The notes below the pieces were generated by a model. It was not told the origin of the DNA, ran no database searches, and worked only from the letters and a program-made list of their open reading frames with translations. A DNA stretch of 64,000 bases from Aeromicrobium choanae (GTDB taxonomy: Bacteria; Actinomycetota; Actinomycetes; Propionibacteriales; Nocardioidaceae): assembly GCF_900167475.1 (NCBI RefSeq), contig NZ_LT796768.1, positions 2,914,001 through 2,978,000 of the forward strand, read 5' to 3'. The translations under genes were made by a program, and so were the position numbers. Positions 1 through 8,498 of this stretch are shown in pieces (the stretch's first letter is position 1; each line of letters begins with the position of its first letter).

Positions 1-1
1 T

Positions 2-283
2 TCGGCCAAGGATCTGCAGGACATTCTGTCCGGAGGCGTCGACGGTGCGGGCAACGACCAGGCCGATGTCGGGTCGAACAGTCTCGAGCGTGACGCCGAG
101 CTGTCGCTCGCGGCGAACCAGCGCGAGCTGCTGCTCCAGACCGAGAAGGCACTGGCCCGTCTCGAGGACGGCACCTACGGCGTCTGCGAGCAGTGCGGCG
201 AGCCCATCGGCAAGCTGCGCCTCCAGGCCTTCCCCCGCGCGACGCTGTGCATGGACTGCAAGCGCCGCGAGGAGCGTCGCTGA
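2..283 (+). CDS. TraR/DksA-type C4 zinc-finger protein (5' truncated by window edge)
   Basis: The C-terminal 93 residues of a DksA/TraR-family protein are visible; the start lies before the window. The tail carries the C4 zinc finger, CEQC at about residue 60 of the visible part and CMDC about 20 residues further on. It is preceded by an acidic helical stretch (LERDAELSLAANQRELLL) typical of the coiled coil. Family members act on RNA polymerase through the secondary channel or are small stress-associated zinc proteins. The stop lies 5 bases before the lspA start, so the two are probably co-transcribed, as is common for the TraR/DksA-lspA-rluD order in actinobacteria. The exact role of this paralogue cannot be assigned. 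Confidence 0.9.
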   Translation, partial: SAKDLQDILSGGVDGAGNDQADVGSNSLERDAELSLAANQRELLLQTEKALARLEDGTYGVCEQCGEPIGKLRLQAFPRATLCMDCKRREERR

Positions 284-288
284 CTCCC

Positions 289-810
289 GTGACCCCGTCC
301 ACGGACCCGGTGGCCGAGCCCCTCGGCCGGCGCCGGGTCGGCCTTTTCGCCGGAGTCGCGCTCGCCGTCGTGGCGATCGACCAGCTCACCAAGTGGTGGG
401 CCGTCGCCCGACTCGACGGGCATGACGCGATCCCCGTGCTCGGCGACCTGCTGAGCCTGCGCTTCGTGCTCAATCCCGGTGCCGCGCTCGGCACCGGAGC
501 CGGCTACACGATCGTGCTGAGCCTGATCGCGATCGCGGTCACCGTGACCCTCGTCGTCATCGCCCCGCGACTGCGTGATCCCTGGTGGGCGGTGGGGCTC
601 GGGCTGTTCCTGGGCGGCGCCGTGGGAAACTTGATCGACCGGCTCTTCCGTGAGCCGTCGTTCCTGCGGGGCCACGTCGTCGACTTCATCGACTACGCCG
701 GGTTCTTCGTCGGGAACGTGGCCGACATCGCCCTGACGGTGGCGGCCGTGATCATCATCTGGCGGTCGTGGCGGGGTCACCGCTTCGACGGCACCCGGGA
801 GGACTCGTGA
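289..810 (+). CDS. lspA: Lipoprotein signal peptidase (signal peptidase II)
   Basis: This 173-residue membrane aspartyl protease cleaves the signal peptide of diacylglyceryl-modified prolipoproteins. Family blocks are present: DQLTKWW after the first membrane helix, NPGAALG, GNLIDR with the first catalytic Asp, and VVDFID followed by GNVADI with the second. Four membrane segments can be seen. The GTG at 289 is chosen because an upstream in-frame start would run through the preceding zinc-finger gene. The last bases overlap the next start (GTGA), indicating translational coupling to the pseudouridine synthase. Its partner lgt lies far away at 33.2 kb. The product has the usual LspA length. Confidence 0.95.
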   Translation: MTPSTDPVAEPLGRRRVGLFAGVALAVVAIDQLTKWWAVARLDGHDAIPVLGDLLSLRFVLNPGAALGTGAGYTIVLSLIAIAVTVTLVVIAPRLRDPWWAVGLGLFLGGAVGNLIDRLFREPSFLRGHVVDFIDYAGFFVGNVADIALTVAAVIIIWRSWRGHRFDGTREDS

Positions 811-1748
811 CATCGGACGACACCACCGAGGTGCGTAGCGTCTACATTCCCGAGGGCCTGGCCGGTGAGCGCGTCGACGTCGCCCTCGCGCGGCTGTTCG
901 GTGTCTCGCGCACGCGCGCCGGCGACCTGGTCGCCGAGGGCCTGGTGCTGCTCGACGGCGCCGCCCCGATGAAGTCCGAGCGCGTCGAGCACGGCGCGCT
1001 GATGGAGGCCACCATCCCGGCTCCGCGGCGCGCCGTCGTCGTGCCCACCGAGGTCGAGGGCATGTCGATCGTGCACGAGGACGACGACATCGTGGTCGTG
1101 GACAAGCCCGTCGGCGTGGCCGCGCACCCCGGCGTGGGCTGGGACGGTCCCACGGTCTCGGGCCACCTGGCTGGCGTGGGCGTGCGGATCTCCACCAGCG
1201 GCGCCCCCGAGCGCCAGGGCATCGTGCAGCGGCTCGACGTCGGCACCAGCGGCCTCATGGTGGTCGCGAAGTCCGAGCGCGCGTACACGATCCTCAAGCA
1301 GGCGTTCCGCGATCGCACGGTCGACAAGACCTACCACTCGCTCGTCCAGGGCCACCCCGACCCGCACACCGGCACGATCGACGCGCCGATCGCGCGTCAC
1401 CCCAAGCACGACTTCAAGTTCACGGTGCGCGCCGACGGCCGCGCCAGCATCACGCACTACGACACGCTCGAGGCGCACCGCTTCGCGTCGCTGCTCGAGA
1501 TCAAGCTCGAGACGGGCCGCACCCACCAGATCCGCGTGCACATGGCCGCGATCAAGCACCCGTGCGTCGGCGACCCGCTCTACGGCGCCGATCCGGTGCT
1601 GGCCAAGCGCGTCGGCCTCGAGCGCCAGTGGCTCCACGCCGTGCGGCTCGGGTTCACCCACCCCGGCACCGGCGAGTGGGCCGAGTACGAGAGCCCGTAC
1701 CCCGACGACCTCCAGCGCGCGCTCGACGTCGTGCGCGACCTCGACTGA
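807..1748 (+). CDS. rluD: RluA/RluD-family 23S rRNA pseudouridine synthase
   Basis: The protein has 313 residues. It has an N-terminal S4 RNA-binding domain (about residues 15-75, with [11 protein letters not shown] and [12 protein letters not shown]). This is followed by the RluA catalytic domain with the active-site aspartate in [16 protein letters not shown]. The motif [11 protein letters not shown] near the C terminus is also family-typical. It isomerises uridines to pseudouridine in rRNA. The GTG at 807 overlaps the lspA stop by 4 bases and has a GGAGG ribosome-binding site about 5 bases upstream. lspA-rluD adjacency is a widely conserved pair. Which uridines are modified cannot be told from sequence, so the symbol is by family only. 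Confidence 0.93.
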   Translation: MTSDDTTEVRSVYIPEGLAGERVDVALARLFGVSRTRAGDLVAEGLVLLDGAAPMKSERVEHGALMEATIPAPRRAVVVPTEVEGMSIVHEDDDIVVVDKPVGVAAHPGVGWDGPTVSGHLAGVGVRISTSGAPERQGIVQRLDVGTSGLMVVAKSERAYTILKQAFRDRTVDKTYHSLVQGHPDPHTGTIDAPIARHPKHDFKFTVRADGRASITHYDTLEAHRFASLLEIKLETGRTHQIRVHMAAIKHPCVGDPLYGADPVLAKRVGLERQWLHAVRLGFTHPGTGEWAEYESPYPDDLQRALDVVRDLD

Positions 1749-1763
1749 GGCGCGGGCGCGGGA

Positions 1764-1824
1764 AGCGCTGGCAGTGACGTTTGCGGGGCCGACACGCCGG
1801 TGAGTACCCCCGAAGGGTCACGCT
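1764..1824. repeat. Palindromic repeat element, copy A
   Basis: An imperfect hairpin unit begins AGCGCTGGCAGTGACGTT and continues with CGGGGCCGACACGCCGG. Its right side reads CCCCCGAAGGGTCAC, so the outer right arm is degraded while GTGAC/GTCAC and CGGGG/CCCCG still pair. The reverse complement of copy B (2833-2898) matches its first 24 bases exactly and most of the rest. Copy C (34034-34095) shares the core and orientation. It lies 15 bases after the rluD stop, so it could also end that transcript. Confidence 0.8.
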
Positions 1825-1884
1825 CGCGAATTCGGATGTGGAAAACGCGAGCAACGAGCGCTGGACGGCCCACGCTTGCGGATC

Positions 1885-2844
1885 ATGGAGCCGATCTTCG
1901 CGACCGCGAGAACCCGTGCGTTGACGGCGACGCCGGATGAATTGCGTGGCCCGATGTGGGAGCAGCGTGCGCACGGACTGTGGCGGCCCGCCGGCATGGC
2001 GGTGGGGGAGGCCGACGGGCGAGTCGCGGACGCGATAGCGCTCCTGACCGACGGATGTGTCCTCGGCGGATGGGCCTCCCTGCGATTCCAGGGCAACGAC
2101 GCGTTTGACGGCCGCGACCAAGAGCTGCGCCCGGCGCTCGTGCACTGCGGTGCGGGAACGCAGATGCGCCGCCGCAAGGTGGTCGAACCGTGCCGGGCCG
2201 CCGTCTGGGAACACGAGGTCACGTGCTTCGAGGGTGTTCCGGTGACGACGATGGCGCGAGCCGTGTACGACGAGATGCGCCTCGCCCCGTCACTCAGGGC
2301 AGCGGTCGTCGCCCTGGACTCGGCCGTCGCAGGAGTGCGGGACACGGCGCACACCTCGTTGCGGGCGGTGCAGCAGGTGGTGGACTCACATCGCAAGACG
2401 CGCGGCATCATGAGGGCGAAGAAGGCCCTGCGGCTCGGATCGGAGCGCAGCGCGAGTCCGCTCGAGACCCGGACGAGGCTCGTCGCACAGCTGGACGCCG
2501 GTTTGCAGGACCAACAGGTCAACGCGCCGGTGTTTGGTCCATCGGGTGCCCTGCTCGGGGTCGCCGACCTTCTCGACGAGGAGACCGGGCTGGTGATCGA
2601 GACCGATGGCGCTCACCACCGCGACGCGCAGAACCACACCGACGACAACGTTCGGGAGGAGAGGTTCGAGCGCGCCGGCCTGGTCGTGGTCCGTGCGACG
2701 TCGCTCGACCACAGGGACGTTCCGGGCCTGGTCCACCGCATCCGGCTCGGTCATCGCGACGCCCGGCTCTCCCACCGTCGCGACTGGACCCTCGAGCAAC
2801 CCGCGTGGTTCCGCTCCTGGGGGCCGGGTCGACGCTGGCAGTGA
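1885..2844 (+). CDS. AbiEi/DUF559-type protein with PD-(D/E)XK (Vsr-like) nuclease fold
   Basis: The product has 319 residues. The N-terminal part resembles the AbiEi-like module found on many actinobacterial DUF559 proteins. The C-terminal third carries a restriction-like signature: SPLETRTR, then GVADLLDEETGLVIETDGAHH, then a polar helix ending in RFERAGLVVVRATS. These supply the Glu/Asp positions expected of a Vsr/DUF559 nuclease core. ATG 1885 is preferred over a TTG at 1876. The gene sits between oppositely oriented copies of one palindromic repeat. Its last three codons and its stop lie inside copy B. No methylase or partner gene is adjacent, so the substrate is unknown. It could be a selfish or defence nuclease, or a DNA-repair enzyme. 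Confidence 0.75.
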   Translation: MEPIFATARTRALTATPDELRGPMWEQRAHGLWRPAGMAVGEADGRVADAIALLTDGCVLGGWASLRFQGNDAFDGRDQELRPALVHCGAGTQMRRRKVVEPCRAAVWEHEVTCFEGVPVTTMARAVYDEMRLAPSLRAAVVALDSAVAGVRDTAHTSLRAVQQVVDSHRKTRGIMRAKKALRLGSERSASPLETRTRLVAQLDAGLQDQQVNAPVFGPSGALLGVADLLDEETGLVIETDGAHHRDAQNHTDDNVREERFERAGLVVVRATSLDHRDVPGLVHRIRLGHRDARLSHRRDWTLEQPAWFRSWGPGRRWQ

Positions 2845-2898
2845 CGTTCGTGGGGTACTGACCGGCGTGTCGCGCCCGCAAACGTCACTGCCAGCGCT
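2833..2898. repeat. Palindromic repeat element, copy B (perfect outer arms)
   Basis: The arms CGCTGGCAGTGACGTT (2833-2848) and AACGTCACTGCCAGCG (2881-2896) are exact reverse complements around a 32-base centre containing ACCGGCGTGTCGCG. The orientation is opposite to copy A. The left arm supplies the last codons and stop of the DUF559 gene. The right arm ends 32 bases before the aminotransferase start. The hairpin could terminate transcription, although no T-tract follows. Confidence 0.85.
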
Positions 2899-2929
2899 GC
2901 GCACGGAGGCCGTCCGGCACAATGGGCGC

Positions 2930-4153
2930 ATGAGCCCTGTCGTGCGCCAGTCGGAGAAGTTGAGGGATGTCCTGTACGACATCCGCGGCCCCGTCAGCGC
3001 GCGAGCTGCCCAGCTGGAGGCCGAGGGTCACCGGATCCTCAAGCTCAACATCGGCAACCCGCAGCCGTTCGGCTTCGACGCGCCCTCGGAGATCCTCCAG
3101 GACGTCATCGCCGGCCTCCCGACGGCGCAGGGGTACTCCGACTCCCGCGGCATCCAGTCCGCCCGCCGCGCAGTCGTGCACCACTACCAGCTGCAGGACG
3201 GCTTCCCGGCGATCGACATCGACGACGTCTGGCTCGGGAACGGCGTCAGCGAGCTGATCCAGATCGCCCTGCAGGCGCTGCTCGACAACGGCGATGAGGT
3301 GCTGATTCCCACGCCGGACTACCCGCTGTGGACCGCCGTCACCAACCTCGCCGGCGGCCGGCCGGTGCACTACCGGTGCGACGAGGAGAACGACTGGAAC
3401 CCCGACCTCGAGGACCTCGAGTCCAAGATCACCGACCGCACCAAGGTCATCGTCGTGATCAACCCGAACAACCCCACGGGCGCGGTCTACAGCCGCGAGA
3501 CGCTCACCGCGATCGCCGACCTGGCGCGCAAGCACGACCTGATCCTCATGGCCGACGAGATCTACGACAAGATCCTGTACGACGACGCCGTGCACATCCC
3601 GATGGCCAGCGTCGCGCCCGACGTGCTGACCCTGACCTTCAACGGCCTGTCCAAGGCGTACCGGGTGTGCGGCTACCGCGCCGGCTGGCTCGTGGTGACC
3701 GGCCCGCTCGAGCGCGCGGAGGACTACCTCGAGGGCCTCACGCTGCTGGCCTCGATGCGCCTGTGCCCCAACGTGCCGGCCCAGAACGCGATCCAGGTGG
3801 CGCTCGGCGGCTACCAGTCGATCAAGGAGCTCATCCTGCCCGGCGGCCGCCTGCTCGAGCAGCGCGACACCGCCGTCAACGAGCTGCGCAAGATCCCCGG
3901 CGTCAGCGTGGTCACGCCGCGCGGAGCCCTCTACGCCTTCCCGCGCCTGGACCCCGAGGTGTACCCGATCAAGGACGACCAGCGGTTCGTGCTCGACCTG
4001 TTGATGAGCGAGAAGATCCTGCTCACGCAGGGGACGGGCTTCAACTGGCCCGATCCCGACCACCTCCGCATCGTGACGCTGCCGTGGTCGCGCGATCTTG
4101 CCGAGGCCATCCAGCGGATGGGGAACTTCCTCAGCACCTACCGCCAGGACTGA
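2930..4153 (+). CDS. alaA: Pyridoxal-phosphate aminotransferase, AlaA (alanine/aspartate aminotransferase) type
   Basis: This 407-residue class I/II fold type I aminotransferase is close to the AlaA/AspC-like group. Visible blocks are LNIGNPQPFGF near the N terminus, GNGVSELIQIAL, VINPNNPTGAVYS, MADEIYDKILYD, and the PLP-binding lysine in FNGLSKAYRVCGYRAGW. AlaA enzymes interconvert pyruvate and alanine with glutamate as amino donor. ATG 2930 follows a CACAAT hexamer by 6 bases, a near-match to the leaderless pattern in this window. An in-frame extension further upstream runs through the nuclease gene and is not credible. The 3' end overlaps the convergent LicD gene by 16 bases. Exact substrate choice is inference. 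Confidence 0.87.
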   Translation: MSPVVRQSEKLRDVLYDIRGPVSARAAQLEAEGHRILKLNIGNPQPFGFDAPSEILQDVIAGLPTAQGYSDSRGIQSARRAVVHHYQLQDGFPAIDIDDVWLGNGVSELIQIALQALLDNGDEVLIPTPDYPLWTAVTNLAGGRPVHYRCDEENDWNPDLEDLESKITDRTKVIVVINPNNPTGAVYSRETLTAIADLARKHDLILMADEIYDKILYDDAVHIPMASVAPDVLTLTFNGLSKAYRVCGYRAGWLVVTGPLERAEDYLEGLTLLASMRLCPNVPAQNAIQVALGGYQSIKELILPGGRLLEQRDTAVNELRKIPGVSVVTPRGALYAFPRLDPEVYPIKDDQRFVLDLLMSEKILLTQGTGFNWPDPDHLRIVTLPWSRDLAEAIQRMGNFLSTYRQD

Positions 4154-5517
4154 AGCACCCGCGCGAGCCAGCCGCGTCGCTCGGGCTCGGGCTCGGGCTC
4201 CGGCTCGGTCGCGGTGGGTGCCGCGACGGCCTGGTCGGCGAAGTCCTTCTTGCGCCACCGGTGCCGGAAGCCCGGGTCGGGCGTGCTCCAGCCCGGTCCG
4301 TAGATCGTCTCGAGGTACTCCGCCGGGTGCGCGGGCAGCGGGCACGGGACGCCCAGCAGGTCTCCCTGGCTCGGGGGGAACATCGTCGAGCGGTGGAGGG
4401 CGCCCCGGGTGCCGGGGTACCACGCGATGCGGTCGCCCTCGAACAGCGCCGAGAACACGTCGACGCTCTTCCTGCCGGGGGCGGAGGCGACGTGACGGTG
4501 GCCGAAGAAGTCGCCCTTCACGGCGAAGCCGCGGCCGCGCAGGAACTCCTCCACGCGGGCATGTGCCTCGGGCAGCGTGGCCGCCTCGTGGGGCTCGAAC
4601 GCCACGATGAGATCCAGGTCGTCGTCGTGGGGGATGAGGTCGCCGTCGCGGACGACCGCGAGCGCGGCGCCGTAGCCGAAGCAGACGTGTGGGGTCAGCT
4701 CGCGCAGGGCCTCGGCGACCGAGGCGGTGAACCGGACGTAGTCGACCTTCTCCTCGTCGGACCAGAAGCGGAACGACCGCGTCGGGCCGTGCGCGGTCCA
4801 CTCGAGCGACCGGCGCAGCAGCACCCCGTCGTTCACGGCCGCGACGAAGGCGAGCCGGTCCTCCTCCGGGATCTTCTTCGCGACCTGCTTCATCGTCGCC
4901 CGGGCGTCGCGGTACTCGCCGGTGATCGTCAGGGCGAGGGACTCGGTCACCGCCTGGAACGGCACGCGGATCTCGGTCGGCACCTCGTCGGCCGCGGCGG
5001 CGAGGAGCTCGCGCAGGCCGTCCCCGCGCTCGGTCGCGTCGTACACGGTCTCGAGCTCCGAGCCGGGGGAGCCGACGTGCACCCGGACGTCGCGGTCCTC
5101 GACCGCCGCGCGGGCGTCGATCGCCCGCAGGTGCACGGCCGCGACCTCGACCGGCGGATCGAACGTGACCTCGGCCCAGGGGTGGTCCTCGTGCTGCGTC
5201 TGGATCATCAGGCCGTCGTGGTGGGCGGGGTCCAGGAGGCGGGACGGCTGAAGGGTTTCCTGCGCGCTCCCGGACCAGCTGCTCGCCGCGACGGTGCTGC
5301 GACGCGCCAGCGCGTCGGGCGGGAGTGCGTCCGCCGTCACGATGCCGAAGGACTGCAGGCGCAGGATCCCGGGGGAGAGGAGGTCCACCCGCACCCGGTC
5401 GACGGTGCGACCGAGGTCGACGCGCAGCTCACCGCCCGGACGGATGAAGTCGAAGTCCGGGAACGTGCCGTCGACCTCGCGGATGGCTTCGCGGAGCGCC
5501 GCTTCGAGCGGGGTCAC
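4138..5517 (-). CDS. LicD-family (fukutin-like) nucleotidyltransferase-fold protein
   Basis: The protein has 459 residues. The C-terminal half shows the LicD/FKTN signature: CFGYGAALAVVRDGDLIPHDDDLDLIV-type block with the acidic DDD triad around residue 300, then YLETIYGPGW near the end. LicD proteins transfer phosphoalkyl groups such as phosphocholine to surface glycans. The N-terminal 200 residues (PPVEVAAVHLRAIDAR, VRVHVGSPGSELE) look like a beta-sandwich carbohydrate-recognition module, an inference from pattern only. The C terminus is a Glu-Pro run ending in a basic amphipathic tail. GTG 5517 starts directly after the methyltransferase stop, so the two are coupled and probably modify the same cell-surface polymer. 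Confidence 0.8.
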   Translation of the reverse strand: MTPLEAALREAIREVDGTFPDFDFIRPGGELRVDLGRTVDRVRVDLLSPGILRLQSFGIVTADALPPDALARRSTVAASSWSGSAQETLQPSRLLDPAHHDGLMIQTQHEDHPWAEVTFDPPVEVAAVHLRAIDARAAVEDRDVRVHVGSPGSELETVYDATERGDGLRELLAAAADEVPTEIRVPFQAVTESLALTITGEYRDARATMKQVAKKIPEEDRLAFVAAVNDGVLLRRSLEWTAHGPTRSFRFWSDEEKVDYVRFTASVAEALRELTPHVCFGYGAALAVVRDGDLIPHDDDLDLIVAFEPHEAATLPEAHARVEEFLRGRGFAVKGDFFGHRHVASAPGRKSVDVFSALFEGDRIAWYPGTRGALHRSTMFPPSQGDLLGVPCPLPAHPAEYLETIYGPGWSTPDPGFRHRWRKKDFADQAVAAPTATEPEPEPEPERRGWLARVLQSWR

Positions 5518-5518
5518 C

Positions 5519-6172
5519 TCACCGCCTCGCGAACAACGCCCGCGCCACGTAGGCGTCGTCCTGCCGGTACTTCGCGAAGCCGAAGCCCTCGACGGCGTAG
5601 GTGACGTCGAACCCGTGCAGGACGGCCTCGGCGTTGAAGGAGGTCGGGTCGACGAATCGGCGGAAGTGGCTGCCGGTCACCTTGGCGCCACTGGAGTCGC
5701 GCACGGTGCGGTACTCGACGGCCAGCCGGTCGCCGGGGGAGGTCAGGGCCGCCGCCAGGTCGAGGAACGCGGTCTGCTCCTCGTCGGTGATCGCGTGCAC
5801 GAAGAAGCGGGCATAGACCACGGAGCTGCCGGGACTCATGCGCAGCTGCGCGGCGAGGCCGTCCTGGTCGATCGTGGCGGCGAGGAACTCGACGTCGAGG
5901 CCGAGCTCGGCGGCCTGCGCGGTGCACGCCTCGACGGCGGCCTTCGAGGCGTCGACGCCGGTGACGTCGTGACCGTGTGCGGCGAAGAACAGGGTGTCGC
6001 GTCCGGACCCGCTGCCGAACTCGATGATCCGCGCCGGACCGTCGAGCTCGCCCGCCACGAAGGCGGCGAACTGCGACGGCAACGGACGCCCCACGCCGCT
6101 GTCGGCGTAGTAGGCGTTCCAGTAGTCGTCGCGTTCCTGCGAGGAGTCGAGCCGGTCGACCGCGCTGCTCAT
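5519..6172 (-). CDS. Class I SAM-dependent methyltransferase
   Basis: This 217-residue Rossmann methyltransferase has motif I at IIEFGSGSGRDTLFFA and an acidic strand-2 end at DVTGVDASKAAV. VVYARFFVHAIT corresponds to the motif IV region. The start ATG 6172 is preceded by AGGGGGAAGC, a good ribosome-binding site; an upstream in-frame start lacks one. It is the first gene of a tight pair with the LicD-like gene (stop and next start separated by one base). A role in methylating a surface glycan or its precursor is therefore likely but not proven. The upstream region holds an imperfect dyad (AACCGTACGT and ACGTACACGGTT, 6203-6240) that could be an operator. Confidence 0.82.
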   Translation of the reverse strand: MSSAVDRLDSSQERDDYWNAYYADSGVGRPLPSQFAAFVAGELDGPARIIEFGSGSGRDTLFFAAHGHDVTGVDASKAAVEACTAQAAELGLDVEFLAATIDQDGLAAQLRMSPGSSVVYARFFVHAITDEEQTAFLDLAAALTSPGDRLAVEYRTVRDSSGAKVTGSHFRRFVDPTSFNAEAVLHGFDVTYAVEGFGFAKYRQDDAYVARALFARR

Positions 6173-6285
6173 GCTTCCCCCTGCCTTCGGTGTCACGCAC
6201 ACGAACCGTACGTGAACGTCCGGTTAACGTACACGGTTCCCGGGCCGAGGGAGAGGCCCTTCGCGCAGCTGGCGCGTCGGCGGGT

Positions 6286-7422
6286 TCAGTCGGCCTGGCG
6301 GAAGGCGCGGCGGACCTCGCGGGCTCCGCGCTCGTCGAGCTCGCGCAGCTCGCGCGCGATCTCCTCACCGGCCTTGCGGGCGTGGTTCAGGTCCTCGCGC
6401 ACCTGGTCGAGGTGCTCCTTCCAGGTGCGTTGGAACCCGCTCATGCTGCCGATGCGCTCGTCCTCGGGCGTCATGCGACCCTCGCGGATGGCGATCCTGA
6501 TCTCGGGGAGCTGCTCGTCGGCGCGGTTGAGGGCCTGCGCGCACTCCTGCAGCTGCTCGCCGACGGTGGTGAGGTCCTCGGGGCGGGACACGCGGGTCAG
6601 GTCGGGCGCCGCCTGCTGGTCGGGCGCCTGCGCGACCGAGGCGAGGGCCTTCTCGCGCCGGGGGAGCTGCTCGACGAGCTGCTCGTCGACCCGGTGGACC
6701 TGGCGGAGCGCCTCGACCACGTCGTCGAAGATCGCCTGCACGCTCTGGCGGTAGCGCTCGGCAATCTGGTCGACCTTGCCGTCCATCGCCATCGCGACGG
6801 CGCCGTGGCGGTCGGTGAACTCGAGGCCGGCGAGCCGGCGCAGCGGACCGTCCACCTGGTTGAGCACCTGCTGGTCCATGGCGCGGATCAGCTGCGCCGC
6901 CTCGGTGGGCGGCTCGGGATCGCGACGCTCACGGTCGCGGTCGCCGCCACCACCGTGACCCCCGTTCTTGCCGTCCTTGCGAGCCTTCTCCTCGCGCTCC
7001 TCGCGTTCGATCCGCTCGTTCCGCTCGCGCTCGGCCCGGGCGACGCGCTCGTTGAGGTCGTCGACCTGGTCACGGAGCTCGTCACGGGCCTGACGCCAGC
7101 GGCGTCGGGCCTCATCGACCGTGCCCTGGGCATCGGTCAGGCGATCGGCCTGGCGCCGGACGAGCTCGGCCACGTCCGAGAGCTGCTCGGCGTCGGCCTC
7201 GAGCACCCGTCCGACGGTGCCGGCCACGCGGGACATCGCACGGACCGTGGGCCCTCGCGACTCCTTCGGCGCGTCGGCCTCGCGGAGCCGCTGGCCCACG
7301 TCGGTGAGCCCGGTGATGAAGTCCTGCAGCTTCTCGGCACCGCCGCGCAGGCGCTCGGGATCCCCCGGAATCTCGAGCGCGTCCGGATCGAATCGCAGGA
7401 CCAGCTGCAGTTCGGCCACCAT
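6286..7422 (-). CDS. Long coiled-coil protein, possibly with a type VII-secretion-like N-terminal helix bundle
   Basis: The product has 378 residues and no recognised catalytic domain. Residues 10-130 form predicted helices, starting with a segment (GDPERLRGGAEKLQDFITGL) reminiscent of WXG100-type helical hairpins. A very charged coiled coil follows (RAERERNERIEREEREEKARKD), then a Gly-rich break, then a second all-helical half ending in charged helices. No signal peptide or membrane helix is seen. ATG 7422 has GGGGGG upstream; a longer version beginning at 7467 lacks such a site. It is divergent to the DrrA-like ABC transporter, and the 107-base gap must hold both promoters. No toxin domain is visible at the C terminus. 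Confidence 0.7.
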   Translation of the reverse strand: MVAELQLVLRFDPDALEIPGDPERLRGGAEKLQDFITGLTDVGQRLREADAPKESRGPTVRAMSRVAGTVGRVLEADAEQLSDVAELVRRQADRLTDAQGTVDEARRRWRQARDELRDQVDDLNERVARAERERNERIEREEREEKARKDGKNGGHGGGGDRDRERRDPEPPTEAAQLIRAMDQQVLNQVDGPLRRLAGLEFTDRHGAVAMAMDGKVDQIAERYRQSVQAIFDDVVEALRQVHRVDEQLVEQLPRREKALASVAQAPDQQAAPDLTRVSRPEDLTTVGEQLQECAQALNRADEQLPEIRIAIREGRMTPEDERIGSMSGFQRTWKEHLDQVREDLNHARKAGEEIARELRELDERGAREVRRAFRQAD

Positions 7423-7529
7423 GATGAACCCCCCGAGTTCGCGGAAATGCTGGCCCATTCCTACCACCGATCGCAGGAGTCGTCCCGCAGGGGCTTATTT
7501 CTGTCGGACCCTTCGTCCATGATCGAAGG

Positions 7530-8498
7530 ATGAGTGACATGATCCGCGCGACCGGACTGGTCAAGCGCTATGGCGACGTCGAGGCCCTGGCCGGTCTCGA
7601 CCTGGCGGTGCCCGAGGGCACCGTCCTGGGACTGCTCGGGCCCAACGGTGCGGGAAAGACCACGGCGGTCCGCATCCTCACCACCTTGCTCACACCCGAC
7701 GAGGGCCAGGCATCCGTGGCGGGCGTCGACGTCCTGGCCGACCCCGACGGTGTGCGGAGGCGCATCGGCCTGTCGGGGCAGTACGCGGCGGTGGACGAGT
7801 ACCTCACCGGCTACGAGAACCTCGAGATGGTCGGGCGGCTGTACGGGATGAAGGCCAAGGCGGCCGGCGCCCGGGCGCGCGACCTGCTCGCGCGGTTCGG
7901 CCTGTCCGACGCGGCCGACCGGCCGTCGAAGACCTACTCGGGTGGCATGCGGCGCCGGCTCGACCTCGCGGGCGCGCTGGTGGCCGAGCCGCCGGTGATC
8001 GTGCTCGACGAGCCCACCACGGGCCTCGACCCACGCAGTCGCCAGCAGATGTGGGAGGTCATCGCCGACCTCGTCGCGAACGGCGGCACGGTGCTGCTCA
8101 CCACGCAGTACCTGGAGGAGGCCGACCTCCTGGCCGACAACATCATCGTGATCGACCGGGGCCGCTCCATCGCCGAGGGCACCGCCGACCAGCTCAAGTC
8201 GAAGGTGGGCGGCGAGCGCATCGAGGTCGTCGTCGACGACCTCGAGCAGGCGCCCCGCGTCCACGACTTCCTGGCCGAGGTCGCCAAGGGCGAGGTGGCG
8301 CAGAACGACCGCGCGCTCTCGGCGGCGGTCAGCGGCTCGGGGGCCGACGACCTCATGCAGGTGCTGGGCAACATCCGGGGCGCCGGCATCGACGTCCTCG
8401 ACATCGGGCTGCGACGGCCCACCCTCGACGACGTGTTCCTGTCCCTGACCGGTCACCAGGCCGAGGACGAAGCGAACGAGCAGGAGGCTGGACGATGA
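7530..8498 (+). CDS. DrrA-like ABC transporter ATP-binding protein
   Basis: This 322-residue ATPase of the daunorubicin-resistance (DrrA/CcmA) group energises efflux of hydrophobic compounds with the permease downstream. It has Walker A GPNGAGKTT, signature YSGGMRRRLDLA, Walker B VIVLDEPTTGLD, and an H-loop region reading LLTTQYLEEAD. In this family the switch histidine is commonly replaced by Gln as here. A DUF4162-like C-terminal extension (about residues 225-310) follows. ATG 7530 lies 6 bases after CATGAT, a near-match to the local leaderless pattern; ATG 7539 with GAAGGA upstream is the alternative. It overlaps the permease start by 4 bases (ATGA). Confidence 0.93.
   Translation: MSDMIRATGLVKRYGDVEALAGLDLAVPEGTVLGLLGPNGAGKTTAVRILTTLLTPDEGQASVAGVDVLADPDGVRRRIGLSGQYAAVDEYLTGYENLEMVGRLYGMKAKAAGARARDLLARFGLSDAADRPSKTYSGGMRRRLDLAGALVAEPPVIVLDEPTTGLDPRSRQQMWEVIADLVANGGTVLLTTQYLEEADLLADNIIVIDRGRSIAEGTADQLKSKVGGERIEVVVDDLEQAPRVHDFLAEVAKGEVAQNDRALSAAVSGSGADDLMQVLGNIRGAGIDVLDIGLRRPTLDDVFLSLTGHQAEDEANEQEAGR

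Noticed and set aside
2606-2929. N-terminal extension of the aminotransferase through the DUF559 gene
   Set aside because: It crosses palindromic repeat B and another gene in a different frame. The enzyme family begins at ATG 2930.
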